A DNA stretch of 64,000 nt, taken from Gemmatimonadetes bacterium T265 (GTDB taxonomy: Bacteria; Gemmatimonadota; Gemmatimonadetes; Gemmatimonadales; Gemmatimonadaceae). The DNA lies in contig BPUI01000002.1 in the NCBI GenBank assembly GCA_019973575.1, positions 558,001 to 622,000 on the forward strand, given 5' to 3'. The notes under the pieces are model-generated. The model made no database searches and was not told the DNA's origin. It saw nothing but the letters and a program-made list of their open reading frames with translations. A program made the position numbers and the translations under genes. How positions within the stretch are numbered: position 1 is the first letter of the stretch; the number at the start of each line of letters is the position of its first letter. Of the stretch, positions 20,397 through 32,503 are shown piece after piece.

Positions 20397-21350
20397 GTGT
20401 CCGACCGCACCAACGGCCGCACCACCGTCATCTGGCGCGACGGCCAGCTCATCCCGTGGGACGAGGCGACGCTCCACGTCATGAGCCACGTCGTCCACTA
20501 CGGCTCGAGCGTGTTCGAAGGCGTCCGCTGCTACGAAACGCCCGCAGGCCCCGCGGTCTTTCGCCTGCGCGAGCACATGCGCCGCCTGCTCGACTCGTGC
20601 AAGATCTACCGCATGCCGATGCGCTGGTCGCTCGACGACCTCGTGCAGGCCACGCTCGATACGGTTGCCGCGAATGAGCTCCGCGCCTGCTACCTGCGCC
20701 CGGTCGTCGTCCGCGCCGGCGAACAGATGGGCGTGCTCGGCATCGACGTGCCGGTCGAGACGTTCGTCATCGCCTGGCACTGGGGCGCCTATCTGGGCCA
20801 CACCGCCCTGACCGACGGCGTCGACGTCTGCGTGTCGAGCTGGCGCCGCCCTGCCCCCGGCACCCTCCCCGCGCTCGCCAAGGCCGCCGGCAACTACCTC
20901 AACTCGCAGCTCTCCAAGATGGAGGCGCGCGCCGACGGCTACGCGGAGGGCATCGTCCTCGACAACTTCGGCTACGTGAGCGAGGGGAGCGGCGAGAACC
21001 TCTTCGTCATCCGCGACGGCGTGCTCTGGACCTCGGGGCTCGATTCGGCCATCCTCGAAGGCGTGACGCGCGATTCGGTGGTCACGATCGCGCGCGACAT
21101 GGGCCTCGAAGTCCGCACGGGCCGCCTGCCGCGCGAGCTGCTGCTCCTCGCCGACGAGATGTTCTTCACCGGCACCGCCGCCGAACTGACACCCATCCGC
21201 TCCGTCGACCGCCAGCCCGTTGGGGAGGGGAAGCCCGGCCCGATCACGCGGGCCGTCCAGGACCGCTACATGGGAATCGTGACCGGCCGCTACCCGGACG
21301 CGCACGGGTGGCTCACCCCCGTCCCCGTGCGCGAGACGGCCGACGTGTGA
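20397..21350 (+). CDS. ilvE: Branched-chain amino acid aminotransferase
   Basis: A 317-residue fold-type IV PLP enzyme that transaminates Leu, Ile and Val with 2-oxoglutarate. Typical segments are HYGSSVFEGVRCYET at the N-terminus, LRPVVVRAGEQMGV, the Schiff-base lysine in ALAKAAGNYLNS (about Lys162), and EGSGENLFVIRDG plus MFFTGTAAELTPI for cofactor binding. The frame is open upstream, but GTG 20397 gives the usual IlvE length (about 305-310) and start (SDRTNGRTTVIWRDGQLIPW). A TAGCTT box at 20348-20353 may be its -10. Confidence 0.93.
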   Translation: MSDRTNGRTTVIWRDGQLIPWDEATLHVMSHVVHYGSSVFEGVRCYETPAGPAVFRLREHMRRLLDSCKIYRMPMRWSLDDLVQATLDTVAANELRACYLRPVVVRAGEQMGVLGIDVPVETFVIAWHWGAYLGHTALTDGVDVCVSSWRRPAPGTLPALAKAAGNYLNSQLSKMEARADGYAEGIVLDNFGYVSEGSGENLFVIRDGVLWTSGLDSAILEGVTRDSVVTIARDMGLEVRTGRLPRELLLLADEMFFTGTAAELTPIRSVDRQPVGEGKPGPITRAVQDRYMGIVTGRYPDAHGWLTPVPVRETADV

Positions 21351-21395
21351 GCCGGCCTGTGAGACGGCCTGTGACCGCCGGGCTTGGCGCGCGGT

Positions 21396-21403
21396 GTATG
21401 TTG
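21396..21403 (+). promoter_or_regulatory. Candidate -10 element GTATGTTG
   Basis: GTATGTTG lies about 185 bp upstream of the HNH gene in a 236-bp spacer with no gene. The same octamer forms the well-spaced -10 of the rRNA promoter at 39874-39881. Here no matching -35 is seen. Confidence 0.35.
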
Positions 21404-21586
21404 TAGAAGAGCCGGCCGGCGCGACCGCGCCGCCGGGCCGCCGCCCCCGCGGCCGGGGCGACGACAAGTCGCGCGCCGCGCGGCGCCACGGGCGCCGGAG
21501 GTCATCGTGAGGGTCACGCCGACCGCACGGAGGCTGGGCACCATACGGAGGCGGAGCCACGCCGGGGCCCTTCATGGGAGGACGGC

Positions 21587-22138
21587 ATGAAGGGCCCTGC
21601 CTGCTTAGCGCTCAACGCGTCCTACGAGCCCCTCACCGTCACGCCGATGCGCCGCGCCGTGCGCCTCGTGCTCGAGGGGAAGGCCGAGATCGTCGAGCAG
21701 GACGGCGCGGACGTGCGCGCCGGGCTCCTCTCGATGCCGCGCCCCGCGGTGATCCGCCTCAAAAAGTTCGTTCACGTGCCGCGCAAGTTCCGCCGGCAGG
21801 TGACCAACGTCTTCCTCTTCTCGCGCGACCGGCGCACCTGCCAGTACTGCGGCCGCCCCGAGGCCGAATTGCGCCCGCGCGAGTTCCTCACCCGCGACCA
21901 CGTGACCCCGCTCTCCCGCGGCGGCGCCAACACGTGGGAGAACTGCGTCACCGCCTGCAGCACGTGCAACACCCGCAAGGGTAGCCGCACGACGGTCGAG
22001 GCGCACATGCCCCTCCTCTCCACCCCCACCGAGCCGCACCTCGTCTACCTCGTGTGGGCCGTCAGGCGACTGACGCCGCTACAACGGCAGTACATCGTCC
22101 AGTTCTTCGGCGACGAGGTCGCGGCGCTGCTCGAGTAG
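21587..22138 (+). CDS. HNH endonuclease family protein
   Basis: A 183-residue HNH protein. Two CxxC pairs (CQYC and CSTC) frame the beta-beta-alpha metal site, with the HNH residues in RDHVTPLSRGGANTWENCV followed by ACSTCNTRKG. The N-terminus (ALNASYEPL, EGKAEIVEQDG) and C-terminus (HLVYLVWAVRRL) match a widespread stand-alone HNH family seen in many environmental bacteria, whose role is not known. There is no adjacent methylase or phage gene, so a restriction or homing role is not indicated. The ATG is preceded by GGGAGGACGGC, a good ribosome-binding site. Confidence 0.85.
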   Translation: MKGPACLALNASYEPLTVTPMRRAVRLVLEGKAEIVEQDGADVRAGLLSMPRPAVIRLKKFVHVPRKFRRQVTNVFLFSRDRRTCQYCGRPEAELRPREFLTRDHVTPLSRGGANTWENCVTACSTCNTRKGSRTTVEAHMPLLSTPTEPHLVYLVWAVRRLTPLQRQYIVQFFGDEVAALLE

Positions 22139-22150
22139 GTTCGCGGGCGG

Positions 22151-22175
22151 CGCCGGTCTCGTTGCGGGACCGGCG
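22151..22175. terminator. Hairpin between convergent genes
   Basis: An 8-bp stem CGCCGGTC / GACCGGCG with a 9-base loop lies between the HNH stop and the stop of the minus-strand exported protein. There is no T-run, so it may act in both directions or with Rho. Confidence 0.45.
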
Positions 22176-22208
22176 AGGACGTTAGACGGGCCGGTGCGGC
22201 CGTACCAT

Positions 22209-22931
22209 TCACGGCCGAAACGTCTCCGACCGCACCTCGAAGTGCCGCGTCTCCCCGCCCAACACCCGTTCGGCGAGCACCTTCAGCCCGTTGCCTAACG
22301 CCGTCCCCGGACTCCGCCGTCCGCGCACGGCCGGCCGCAGCTCGCCGCGGAGCCAGCGCTCCACCTCGTCGAGGTCCGACAGCGACAGCGTCTCCACGTC
22401 GATCACCACGTTGTAGTACGCCCGCTTGCCCCGCGGCGGCGTGAGCGGCGCCCGGAACGGCCGCTCCGCCGCGGCCGACGCCCCGTCCAGATCGTCGAAG
22501 CGGCCCAGGAAGGCGACCTGGTCGCCGACGATCCGCGCGACCTCGTACACCTTCATCAGCGGGTCGAGGCGGACCACCACGTCCCACTCGCGCGTCGCCT
22601 CGAGGTCGTTGAAGAACCGGCCAACGGTCCACAGCTCCGTCTTGTAGTGGACGCGCACCGGGAAGCCGTGCCCGAGCAGGTCGCGCAGCTCGCGGTCGTC
22701 GAGCACGCGGACGACGCGCACGAGCGGCCCTTCGACCGCGAGCGACGTCTGCTCCGGCAGCCGGATCTCCGCGCCGGCGCGCTGCGCGAGCGCCCGCCCG
22801 GGCGCCGCCGCGACGAGCGCGGCGAGCGCGATCGTGCGGATCAGCCGTCGGCGTCCGCCGGCCGGCTGTACGGGCGCCGGCCGTACGCCCGCCGGCCGTA
22901 CGCGGGCCACCCGCGGGTCGGTCGGGGCCAC
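22209..22931 (-). CDS. Exported protein, DUF4390-like
   Basis: A protein of about 240 residues; I do not recognise a defined function. After an N-terminal stretch there is a signal-peptide-like hydrophobic segment (IRTIALAALVAAA) with cleavage near ALAQ. The mature part has the outline of DUF4390: DDRELRDLLGHGFPVRVHYKTEL, RLDPLMKVYEV, KRAYYNVVIDVETLSLSDLDE and WLRGELRP. GTG 22931, 6 bp after the upstream stop, is one start; GTG 22910 is another. The long pre-signal segment is encoded by 15-bp tandem repeats, so the true start may be nearer the hydrophobic part (for example a CTG). It is the last gene of the kinase/regulator operon. Confidence 0.55.
   Translation of the reverse strand: MAPTDPRVARVRPAGVRPAPVQPAGGRRRLIRTIALAALVAAAPGRALAQRAGAEIRLPEQTSLAVEGPLVRVVRVLDDRELRDLLGHGFPVRVHYKTELWTVGRFFNDLEATREWDVVVRLDPLMKVYEVARIVGDQVAFLGRFDDLDGASAAAERPFRAPLTPPRGKRAYYNVVIDVETLSLSDLDEVERWLRGELRPAVRGRRSPGTALGNGLKVLAERVLGGETRHFEVRSETFRP
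22861..22905 (-). repeat. Three 15-bp tandem repeats
   Basis: Units 22861-22875, 22876-22890 and 22891-22905 share GCCGGC(C/T)GTACG followed by three variable bases. On the minus strand they encode V-R-P-A-G/P repeats just ahead of the signal-peptide-like segment of the DUF4390-like protein. Confidence 0.7.
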
Positions 22932-22936
22932 GTCGT

Positions 22937-26158
<3,222 letters not shown>

Positions 26159-26161
26159 CGC

Positions 26162-26443
26162 CTAGTACGGGCGCGCGGGCGGCGCAGTGGCGGCACCCGG
26201 CGCGGGGGCGAATAGGCGTTCCGTGTACCGCTGCGCCTCCCCCACGCGCTCGACCTCGACCGCGACCACGTCGACCGCCTGCTCGAGCTGCGCGACGCGT
26301 GCACGCAGTGCGGCGATCTCCTCCCCGGCCGGCGGCGCGCCGCGCCGCCCGGTGCGGATCACCCACACGATGCCCCCGGCCATCGCGAGCACGCTCGTCG
26401 TGATGACCGCCATCACGCCCGCGAACTGGATGACCTCATCCAT
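26162..26443 (-). CDS. Small membrane protein with coiled coil (paralogue of the upstream gene)
   Basis: A 93-residue protein: one N-terminal transmembrane helix (about residues 8-30), a short basic loop, then a coiled coil and the motif QAVDVVAVEVERVGEAQRY, ending in a Pro/Ala-rich tail. The motif is repeated nearly exactly at the end of the preceding 229-residue protein. No database family is recognised. Its ATG overlaps the upstream stop by 8 bases and its stop lies 3 bp before the response regulator, so it belongs to that operon. It may interact with the kinase or the outer-membrane protein; that is inference. Confidence 0.72.
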   Translation of the reverse strand: MDEVIQFAGVMAVITTSVLAMAGGIVWVIRTGRRGAPPAGEEIAALRARVAQLEQAVDVVAVEVERVGEAQRYTERLFAPAPGAATAPPARPY

Positions 26444-27125
26444 TGGCGCCTCGCGCGGACGCGGCGACGGCGGGCACCGTCGGCGCGGGACCCGACAGCC
26501 GGTCGGTGAGGAGCTGTGCGGAGTATCGCTGTGCCTCCGAGATGCGCTCGACCTCGATCGCGACCGCCTCGACGGCCTGCTCGATGCGCGCGAGGCGCGC
26601 GACCGTGTCGGGCGGCAGGGTCGCCGTCGTCGCCCCCGCGACCGTGCGCCGCGCGGTGAACATACGGGTAATGAAGAAGACCATCGCCGCGAGACACGGG
26701 AACATGATGCCGAGAATCGGGATCAGCTCCCGCGGCACGGGATCGTTGTGCGACTCGACGGGCGTGGGCTGCAGCGCCGTCTGCACCATCTCCTGAATTT
26801 GATCGCCGTCGAGCCCCGCCTTCGGGTCGATCGTGATCGTCTTGCCGTTCGGGCCGGTCACGACGATCCGGCCGCTCCCGTCCTTGATCACGCTCGTGTT
26901 GCCGCCCGGGGCGCCCGGCGGCGCGGGGGGCATCGGGACCTGCGCCATCTCGCGTTGCGCCTGCGCCATCTGACGCTGCGCGTCGGCCATCGCCCGTTGC
27001 GCGACCTGCTGGGCGTCGCGCGCGGTCGCCTGCCCGTCGCGCACGCTCTGCGCGATGTCGGCCCGGTCCTGGGCGCTCAGCAAGGATTGTCCGGCAGTGG
27101 TCGCGGCTGGCTGCTGAATGATCAT
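26436..27125 (-). CDS. Membrane protein with amphipathic N-terminus and C-terminal coiled coil
   Basis: A 229-residue protein. The N-terminal part is Gln/Ala-rich with heptad-like QRQMAQAQREMAQV repeats, then a Pro/Gly linker and a small beta segment (SGRIVVTGPNGKTITIDP). One transmembrane helix (IPILGIMFPCLAAMVFFI) follows near residue 140. The C-terminus carries ARIEQAVEAVAIEVERIS, the same motif as the next gene. The ATG overlaps the kinase stop (ATGA), so it is translationally coupled to it. No known family; the pairing with a kinase suggests a sensory or scaffold role. Confidence 0.72.
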   Translation of the reverse strand: MIIQQPAATTAGQSLLSAQDRADIAQSVRDGQATARDAQQVAQRAMADAQRQMAQAQREMAQVPMPPAPPGAPGGNTSVIKDGSGRIVVTGPNGKTITIDPKAGLDGDQIQEMVQTALQPTPVESHNDPVPRELIPILGIMFPCLAAMVFFITRMFTARRTVAGATTATLPPDTVARLARIEQAVEAVAIEVERISEAQRYSAQLLTDRLSGPAPTVPAVAASARGANG

Positions 27126-28402
27126 GTGCGGTTCTCTGGGTGATCGCCGTCCGGTACCCCGCGGAACGGCAGAATGAAACGGACCTCCGTCCCGCGCCCT
27201 ACGGCACTGACCGCGTCAACGTGTCCGCCGTGCGCGAGCACCGTCTGCCGCGCGATCGCGAGGCCGAGCCCCGTGCCGTGCGCCTTGTGCGTCACGTAGG
27301 GGTCCCAGATCCCGGCGAGCTGCTCCGGCGCGATCCCGACCCCGGTGTCGCGGACCGCCAACTCGACCGTGCCGTCGACCCGCCCCACGCGCACGTCGAC
27401 CCGCCCCCCGGGCGGCGTCGCGTCGACGGCGTTGAGCAGCACGTTCGTCAGCGCCCGCGCGAGCGCGTCGTAGCGCCCGCGCACGAGCGGCACGTCCGCC
27501 GCGACCTCGACCGTTGCCTCCAGCGTGTCGGGCACCGTCGTCGCCGTCGCCCACCGCGCGAGTTCCCCCACGTCGACGTCGGCGAGCGGCCCGTCCGGCA
27601 GCCGCCCGAACTGCGCGAACCCGCGCGCCATCGCTTCCAGCCGCGCCGTCTCGGCCGCGAGCACCTCGACCGCCTCGGTCTGGCCGGGCACCGCGTCCCG
27701 CCGCAGCCGGTCGACGGCGAAGCGGATCGGCGTCAGCGGATTCTTCAGTTCGTGGGCGACCCGCAGCGCCGACTCGCGGAACGCCTCGGCGCGCTCCGCC
27801 TCGAGCGCCCGCCGGCGCCCGACGGCCAGCTCGCGCGCCATCGTCCGCATGCGGCGCCGGAGCGTGCGGAACTCGGGCGCCCCGCGCGGCTCCGGCTCTT
27901 CGGGCAGCGGCGCGCCCTCCTGCACGAGCGCCGTCCAGCGCACGAGCTGGCCGAGCGGGCGGGAGAGCTGCCGGCTGAGGTGCCCGGCGACGCGCGAGGC
28001 GACGAGTGTGAGCACCGCGACGAGGATCGCGCCGCCGGCGAGCAGCACGCGCGCCACGCGCGGTGCCACGAAGCTGTAGCGGCGCGAGAGCTCGAGCGAC
28101 GCCCGCAGCTCCTGGGCGTGCGCGTCGAGCGTGCGGTCGAGCGCCCGCCGCTCCGTGCTCGTGAGGGGCCGCCCCTCGCCCGCCCGCGCCGCGGCCCCCC
28201 GCGCCGCCGCGAGCGCGCGCTCGCCCGTCGCGGCCGCCCGCTCCCACGCGACCCCGCCGCTCAGCAGCGGCACCGCGCGCGCGAGCGCGCCCGTCCACGC
28301 GGCCGTGAGCAGCACCGACGGACAGACGGCGAAGAGCACCAGGATGGCGAAGAGCCGCGCCCGATACGAAGCCCGGAACGGGCGGAGGCGAGTGCCGATC
28401 AC
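27122..28402 (-). CDS. NtrY-like sensor histidine kinase
   Basis: A 426-residue inner-membrane kinase with two transmembrane helices (about 17-38 and 115-135) flanking a short, Arg/Ala-rich periplasmic loop. A HAMP-like linker follows, then the phosphoacceptor His217 in VAHELKNPLTPIRFAVDRL, which is the NtrY form. The ATPase domain shows NVLLNAVDATPPGG, DTGVGI and GTGLGLAIARQ. It should phosphorylate the sigma-54 regulator three genes downstream (Asp52). The start GTG 28402 lies 6 bp after the -10-like TAAGTT, so its mRNA may be leaderless. It heads a five- to six-gene operon. Confidence 0.88.
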   Translation of the reverse strand: MIGTRLRPFRASYRARLFAILVLFAVCPSVLLTAAWTGALARAVPLLSGGVAWERAAATGERALAAARGAAARAGEGRPLTSTERRALDRTLDAHAQELRASLELSRRYSFVAPRVARVLLAGGAILVAVLTLVASRVAGHLSRQLSRPLGQLVRWTALVQEGAPLPEEPEPRGAPEFRTLRRRMRTMARELAVGRRRALEAERAEAFRESALRVAHELKNPLTPIRFAVDRLRRDAVPGQTEAVEVLAAETARLEAMARGFAQFGRLPDGPLADVDVGELARWATATTVPDTLEATVEVAADVPLVRGRYDALARALTNVLLNAVDATPPGGRVDVRVGRVDGTVELAVRDTGVGIAPEQLAGIWDPYVTHKAHGTGLGLAIARQTVLAHGGHVDAVSAVGRGTEVRFILPFRGVPDGDHPENRT

Positions 28403-28406
28403 GCGC

Positions 28407-28415
28407 GCAACTTAC
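28407..28415 (-). promoter_or_regulatory. Candidate -10 element GTAAGTTGC of the kinase operon
   Basis: Read on the minus strand, GTAAGTTGC ends 4 bp before the GTG start of the kinase. The identical 9-mer occurs upstream of the second kinase gene (48870-48878). No convincing -35 is present. Confidence 0.4.
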
Positions 28416-28570
28416 GGCTCGTGACCGACGGCCGGAGGCCGGACGCGGATGCAGCCCGGTGCGGCGGCGGTACGGGTCGCACGCGTGCGGCGGCGCGCTT
28501 TACCGCACTCTGACGGGGGGTTACCCTTCGCACGCGATATGGCACGCTCCCGACCGCGCACGACCGCCTG

Positions 28571-30166
28571 ATGGCCGACCAGCCGACGCTCGACCAGCTC
28601 TTCGCCGACCGCGCCACCACCCGGGCGGAGCGCCCGCTGGTCGTCGCCGGCGCGCGGACGCTCACCTACGCCGACGTCGACCGGCAGGGCGCCGCGCTCG
28701 CCGCCGCGCTCGCGGACCTCGGCGTCGCGGCCGGCGACCGCGTCGCGATCGCGCTCCCCAACCGCGCGGAGTGGGTGCTCGCCCTGCGCGCCGCCGCCGC
28801 GCTCGGCGCCGTCGTCGTCCCCGTCAACCCGCGCCTTGGGCCGCACGAGCTCAAGTACCAGCTGCGGCACGCGGGGGCGGTCTGCCTCGTCGTCGCCGAC
28901 CGAGACGACGGGCTCGACACCCTCACGCTCTACGAGGGCGTGCTCGCCGACCTGCCGGCCCTGCGCCTGTTGGTCACGGTCGGCGACGAAACCGAGCGGT
29001 GGTACGACGATCGAATCTTCCGCCTCGAAGACCTCGTCGCCAAGGGCGCGGGACGCCGCCCCGCGGCGCCGCCGGCCGGGGCGGGGGACGACCTCGCCCA
29101 GCTCTACACGTCGGGCACGATGGGCAACCCCAAGGGGGTGCGCCTGAGCCACGCCGGCGTGATCGACACCGCGCGGCACACGGGCGAGGCGCTCGGCCTC
29201 GGCGACGACGAGCGCGTCTTCGCCGCGGTCCCGCTCTTCGCGAGCTTCGGCTTCGGCGTCGCGGTCGGCGCGGTCGCCGCGGGCGTCACGCTCGTGCTGC
29301 AGGAGCAGTTCGAGCCGGCCGCCGCGCTCGCGCTCATGCAGCGCGAGCGCGTGACCGTGCTCCACGGCGTGCCGACGACGTTCCACCTCCTCATGCGCGC
29401 CCCGGGCTTCGACGAGCGCGCCGTGCGCGAGGGCGGACTCCGCGCCGGGCTGATCGCCGGCGCGCCCGCCGACGAGGACCTGCTGCGCCGCGTCCGGCGT
29501 TGGTGCGACGTGCACGTCGCCTACGGCCTCACCGAAACCGGGCCCGCGGTCACCGTCACGCGCGACGGTGACCCGGCCGACAAGCGGCTGACCACCGCGG
29601 GGCGCCCGCTGCCGGGCGTCGACGTCATGGCCGTCGACGTCCTCACCGGCCAGCTCCACGGCCCGCAGGAGGCGGTCGGCGAGATCGCCGTCCGGGGCCC
29701 CGGCGTCATGCTCGGCTACGCCCGCATGCCCGCCGAGTCCGCGCGCGCCTTCACCCCCGAGGGCTACTTCCTCACCGGCGACCTCGGCATCCTCGACGAG
29801 GACGGCTACCTGCGCATCGTCGGCCGGCGCAAGGAGACCATCCTCCGCGGCGGCTTCCAGATCTACCCGCGCGAAATCGAGGACCAGCTGCGCACCCACC
29901 CCGCGATCGAAGACGTCTGCGTCATCGGCGTCCCGCACGACGTGCTGGGCGAACGGATCTGCGCCTGCGTCGTCCCGGTCGAGGGCGCCGTGATCACGGG
30001 CAAGGACGTCAAGAGCTTCGCCCGCGACACCCTGACCGACTCCAAAATCCCCGACCTCGTGCGCTTCTTCGACGCCTTCCCGATGACGGGGAGCGGCAAG
30101 GTGAAGCGGCGCGAGCTCGAGCGCGTCGTCGCGCTCGACCCGACTGTCACAGCCGCCGCCGCGTGA
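28571..30166 (+). CDS. AMP-dependent acyl-CoA ligase/synthetase
   Basis: A 531-residue ANL-superfamily enzyme that activates a carboxylate with ATP and joins it to CoA. Motifs in order are [11 protein letters not shown] (P-loop, about 178), [10 protein letters not shown] (A5), YFLTGDLG (A7), [20 protein letters not shown] (A8 hinge) and [10 protein letters not shown] with the catalytic C-terminal Lys (A10). It resembles long-chain fatty-acid or aromatic-acid CoA ligases; the substrate cannot be fixed. It is divergent from the kinase operon. The 3' end carries a tandem duplication spanning the stop codon. Confidence 0.9.
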   Translation: MADQPTLDQLFADRATTRAERPLVVAGARTLTYADVDRQGAALAAALADLGVAAGDRVAIALPNRAEWVLALRAAAALGAVVVPVNPRLGPHELKYQLRHAGAVCLVVADRDDGLDTLTLYEGVLADLPALRLLVTVGDETERWYDDRIFRLEDLVAKGAGRRPAAPPAGAGDDLAQLYTSGTMGNPKGVRLSHAGVIDTARHTGEALGLGDDERVFAAVPLFASFGFGVAVGAVAAGVTLVLQEQFEPAAALALMQRERVTVLHGVPTTFHLLMRAPGFDERAVREGGLRAGLIAGAPADEDLLRRVRRWCDVHVAYGLTETGPAVTVTRDGDPADKRLTTAGRPLPGVDVMAVDVLTGQLHGPQEAVGEIAVRGPGVMLGYARMPAESARAFTPEGYFLTGDLGILDEDGYLRIVGRRKETILRGGFQIYPREIEDQLRTHPAIEDVCVIGVPHDVLGERICACVVPVEGAVITGKDVKSFARDTLTDSKIPDLVRFFDAFPMTGSGKVKRRELERVVALDPTVTAAAA

Positions 30167-30202
30167 GCCGGCGGCCCACAGCCGCCGCGTGAACCGGCGG
30201 CC
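30148..30202 (+). repeat. Tandem duplication across the ligase stop codon
   Basis: A 29-bp unit (30148-30176, CACAGCCGCCGCC...GGCGGCC) is followed directly by a 26-bp near-copy (30177-30202) that lacks one triplet. Both contain a TGA, so the duplication does not alter the protein. Confidence 0.65.
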
Positions 30203-30232
30203 GCGCCCGCCCCTTCGCGCGGGCCCCACACC

Positions 30233-32503
30233 ATGAGCACTCGCTACCCCCGGCCGCGCGACCGCGGCCCCGCGGCCCCGTCGTCCGCCGCCGTCATCGC
30301 CAAGGGCCCGCAGGCCGCCCCCCCCAGCGCGTACGCGCCCGCGGCCTACCTACCGCCGGCGCCCAACGCCGCGCTCCTTATCGACTTCGACAACGTCACG
30401 CTCGGCATCCAAAAGGACCTGCAGGCCGAGCTGCGGGCGCTCCTGTCGTCGGACATCATCCGGGGCAAGGTCTCGGTCCAGCGCGCGTACGCGGACTGGC
30501 GCCGCTACCCCAACTACGTCGTCCCGCTCACCGCGAACTCGATCGACATCATCTTCGCCGTCGCGGGCGGCACGACCAAAAAGAACTCCACCGACATCCG
30601 CCTCGCCATCGACGCGATGGAGTTGGTGTTCACCCGCCCCGAAATCGGCACCTTCATCCTGCTCTCGGGCGACAGCGACTTCTCGTCGCTCGTCCTCAAG
30701 CTGAAGGAATACGGGAAATACGTCATCGGCGTCGGCATCCGCGAGAGCGCGAGCGACCTGCTCGTCCAGAACTGCGACGAGTACTACAGCTACAACGCGC
30801 TCGCGGGCCTCGTCCGCACCGCCGACGAGCTGCCGGCCCCGCGCGACCCGTGGGAGCTGGTCGCCGAAGCCGTCGACCGCATGGCCCGCAACGGCGACAC
30901 GATGCGCGCCGACCGGCTCAAGCAGGTCATGCAGGACATGGACCCCTCGTTCGACGAAAAGAACCTGGGGATGCCGAAGTTCTCGCGCTTCGTGAGCGAG
31001 GCCGCGCACCGCGGCCTGCTCACGCTCACGCGCCTCGAGAGCGGTCAGTACGAGATCGCCCCCGCGCGCCCGGCCGGCGCGCGCGACCGCGGACGCGACG
31101 GCGGCCGCGACCTGCCGCGCGACACCGGCCGCGACGCGGGCCGCGGCTCGCCGCGCGACGCGGCCCGCGACTTCGCGCGCGACCTCGCCGCGCGCGACAC
31201 CGCACGCGACACGACGCGCGACGCCGCGCGCGACCGGGCCGAGACGTTCGACGCCACCGACGCCGACCTGACCGACCGGGAGGTCGACGACGGGACGGAC
31301 GAAGAACCGGCCGCCGAGCAGCCGTCGCGCGCCGACCGCTTCGACCGCGGCCGCGGGCGGCGGCGCGGCCGCGGTCGCGGCGGACGCGACTCCGACCGCG
31401 CGACGACCGGCGAGTTCGCCGTGCCGGCGGACGACCTCGTCGCCGCCGACCGGCCGCCCGCGGAACCGCGCGACGTCACGCCGATCCCGATCGTTCCGAC
31501 GATCGGCGTACAGGGCGAGCGCCTCACGCGCGCCGAGGCGTTCGACCTCGTCCGCCGCGGCGTCGAAGCGCTCACGGCCGGCGACGACGACCGCGCGGGC
31601 GTCCAGGAACTGCGCGAGCAGGTGTTCGCCCTCCTCGGCCGCGACTCCGAAAGCCTGAGCGAGCGCATGTTCCCGCGCATCGTGCAGGACGCGGCCGACA
31701 ACGGCGTCGTCCGCACCTTCCGCGACGGCGACGCGATGACGGTCGGGCGCGTGCCGCGTCCGGCGCCTAACGTCGGCGACGAGTTGAGTCGCGCGGCGGC
31801 GGTCACCCAGGCGGCGCCCGCCCCGGTCGCGCCCGCGCCGTCGGCCCCCGCGGCCCCGCGCGGCATGGGCCCGCGCGGCGTCGCGCGCGGCCGCGGCGGC
31901 CGGCTCGGCGCGCCGCCGCCCGAGTTGCTCTTCATCGGCGCCGTGCCCCCGGGCGGGGGGCCGACCACGGCCAACGCGCCCGTCGCCTCGCCCGCGGTCG
32001 ACACCCTCCCGGTCGACACGGCGCCCCCGAACGTGGCGCCCGTCGATGCCGGACGCGTCGCGGCCGTGACCACCGCGTCGGACGAGGGCGCGTCCGCGCC
32101 CGCTCCGGTTTCACCCACCGCGGCCGCGCCGACAGACGACGCACCCGCGGTCTCGATCGAGTCGGCGGACGCCGCCGACGCCGCGAGCTCGGACGACGCC
32201 GGCGTGGCAGCCCAGCCGGCGGCCCGCAGTCGGAATCGGCGCAGCCGCGGTCGCGGCCGTGGCGCCGCCCGCGGCGGCGCGCCCGCGACCGACGCCCCGG
32301 CCGAGCCGGAGGCCGCGGCACCAGCGCCGACGGCGACCGAAGCGGTCGCACCGCAGCCCGCCGCGGACGACACCGCCGCGCCCGCCCGCGGGCGCGGCGC
32401 GCGCAAGGCGGCCGCCAAGGCGCCCGCGAAGACCGCGGCCAAGCGCGGCGCCCGCAAGCGCGCCCCCGGGACCGCCGCGCGCGGCACCGACCAGGGAGCG
32501 TGA
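30233..32503 (+). CDS. NYN-domain putative RNase with LOTUS/OST-HTH and RNA-binding tails
   Basis: A 756-residue modular protein. The NYN (PIN-like) nuclease domain (about 46-195) has acidic residues in LLIDFDNVT (Asp51, Asp53), NSTDIRLAIDAME and LLSGDSDFS. An OST-HTH/LOTUS domain follows (DPWELVAEAVDRMARNGD... through LTRLESGQYEIAP, about 203-280). Next are a low-complexity RD-rich stretch with repeated A-x-RD units and an RGRGRRRGRGRGGR RGG-like patch. A second helical segment (about 435-505), possibly another OST-HTH, precedes an Ala/Pro linker and a Lys/Ala histone-H1-like tail. The plan recalls eukaryotic MARF1-type RNases; RNA cleavage is inferred. It overlaps the glycosylase start (GTGA). 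Confidence 0.85.
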   Translation: MSTRYPRPRDRGPAAPSSAAVIAKGPQAAPPSAYAPAAYLPPAPNAALLIDFDNVTLGIQKDLQAELRALLSSDIIRGKVSVQRAYADWRRYPNYVVPLTANSIDIIFAVAGGTTKKNSTDIRLAIDAMELVFTRPEIGTFILLSGDSDFSSLVLKLKEYGKYVIGVGIRESASDLLVQNCDEYYSYNALAGLVRTADELPAPRDPWELVAEAVDRMARNGDTMRADRLKQVMQDMDPSFDEKNLGMPKFSRFVSEAAHRGLLTLTRLESGQYEIAPARPAGARDRGRDGGRDLPRDTGRDAGRGSPRDAARDFARDLAARDTARDTTRDAARDRAETFDATDADLTDREVDDGTDEEPAAEQPSRADRFDRGRGRRRGRGRGGRDSDRATTGEFAVPADDLVAADRPPAEPRDVTPIPIVPTIGVQGERLTRAEAFDLVRRGVEALTAGDDDRAGVQELREQVFALLGRDSESLSERMFPRIVQDAADNGVVRTFRDGDAMTVGRVPRPAPNVGDELSRAAAVTQAAPAPVAPAPSAPAAPRGMGPRGVARGRGGRLGAPPPELLFIGAVPPGGGPTTANAPVASPAVDTLPVDTAPPNVAPVDAGRVAAVTTASDEGASAPAPVSPTAAAPTDDAPAVSIESADAADAASSDDAGVAAQPAARSRNRRSRGRGRGAARGGAPATDAPAEPEAAAPAPTATEAVAPQPAADDTAAPARGRGARKAAAKAPAKTAAKRGARKRAPGTAARGTDQGA

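Noticed and set aside
21587-22138. HNH protein as part of a restriction or homing system
   Set aside because: There is no methyltransferase, intron or intein next to it, and the family is widespread as a stand-alone gene.
28538-28560. TGGCACG as a possible sigma-54 promoter upstream of the acyl-CoA ligase
   Set aside because: The -12 half (TTGCA, GC at correct spacing) is missing.
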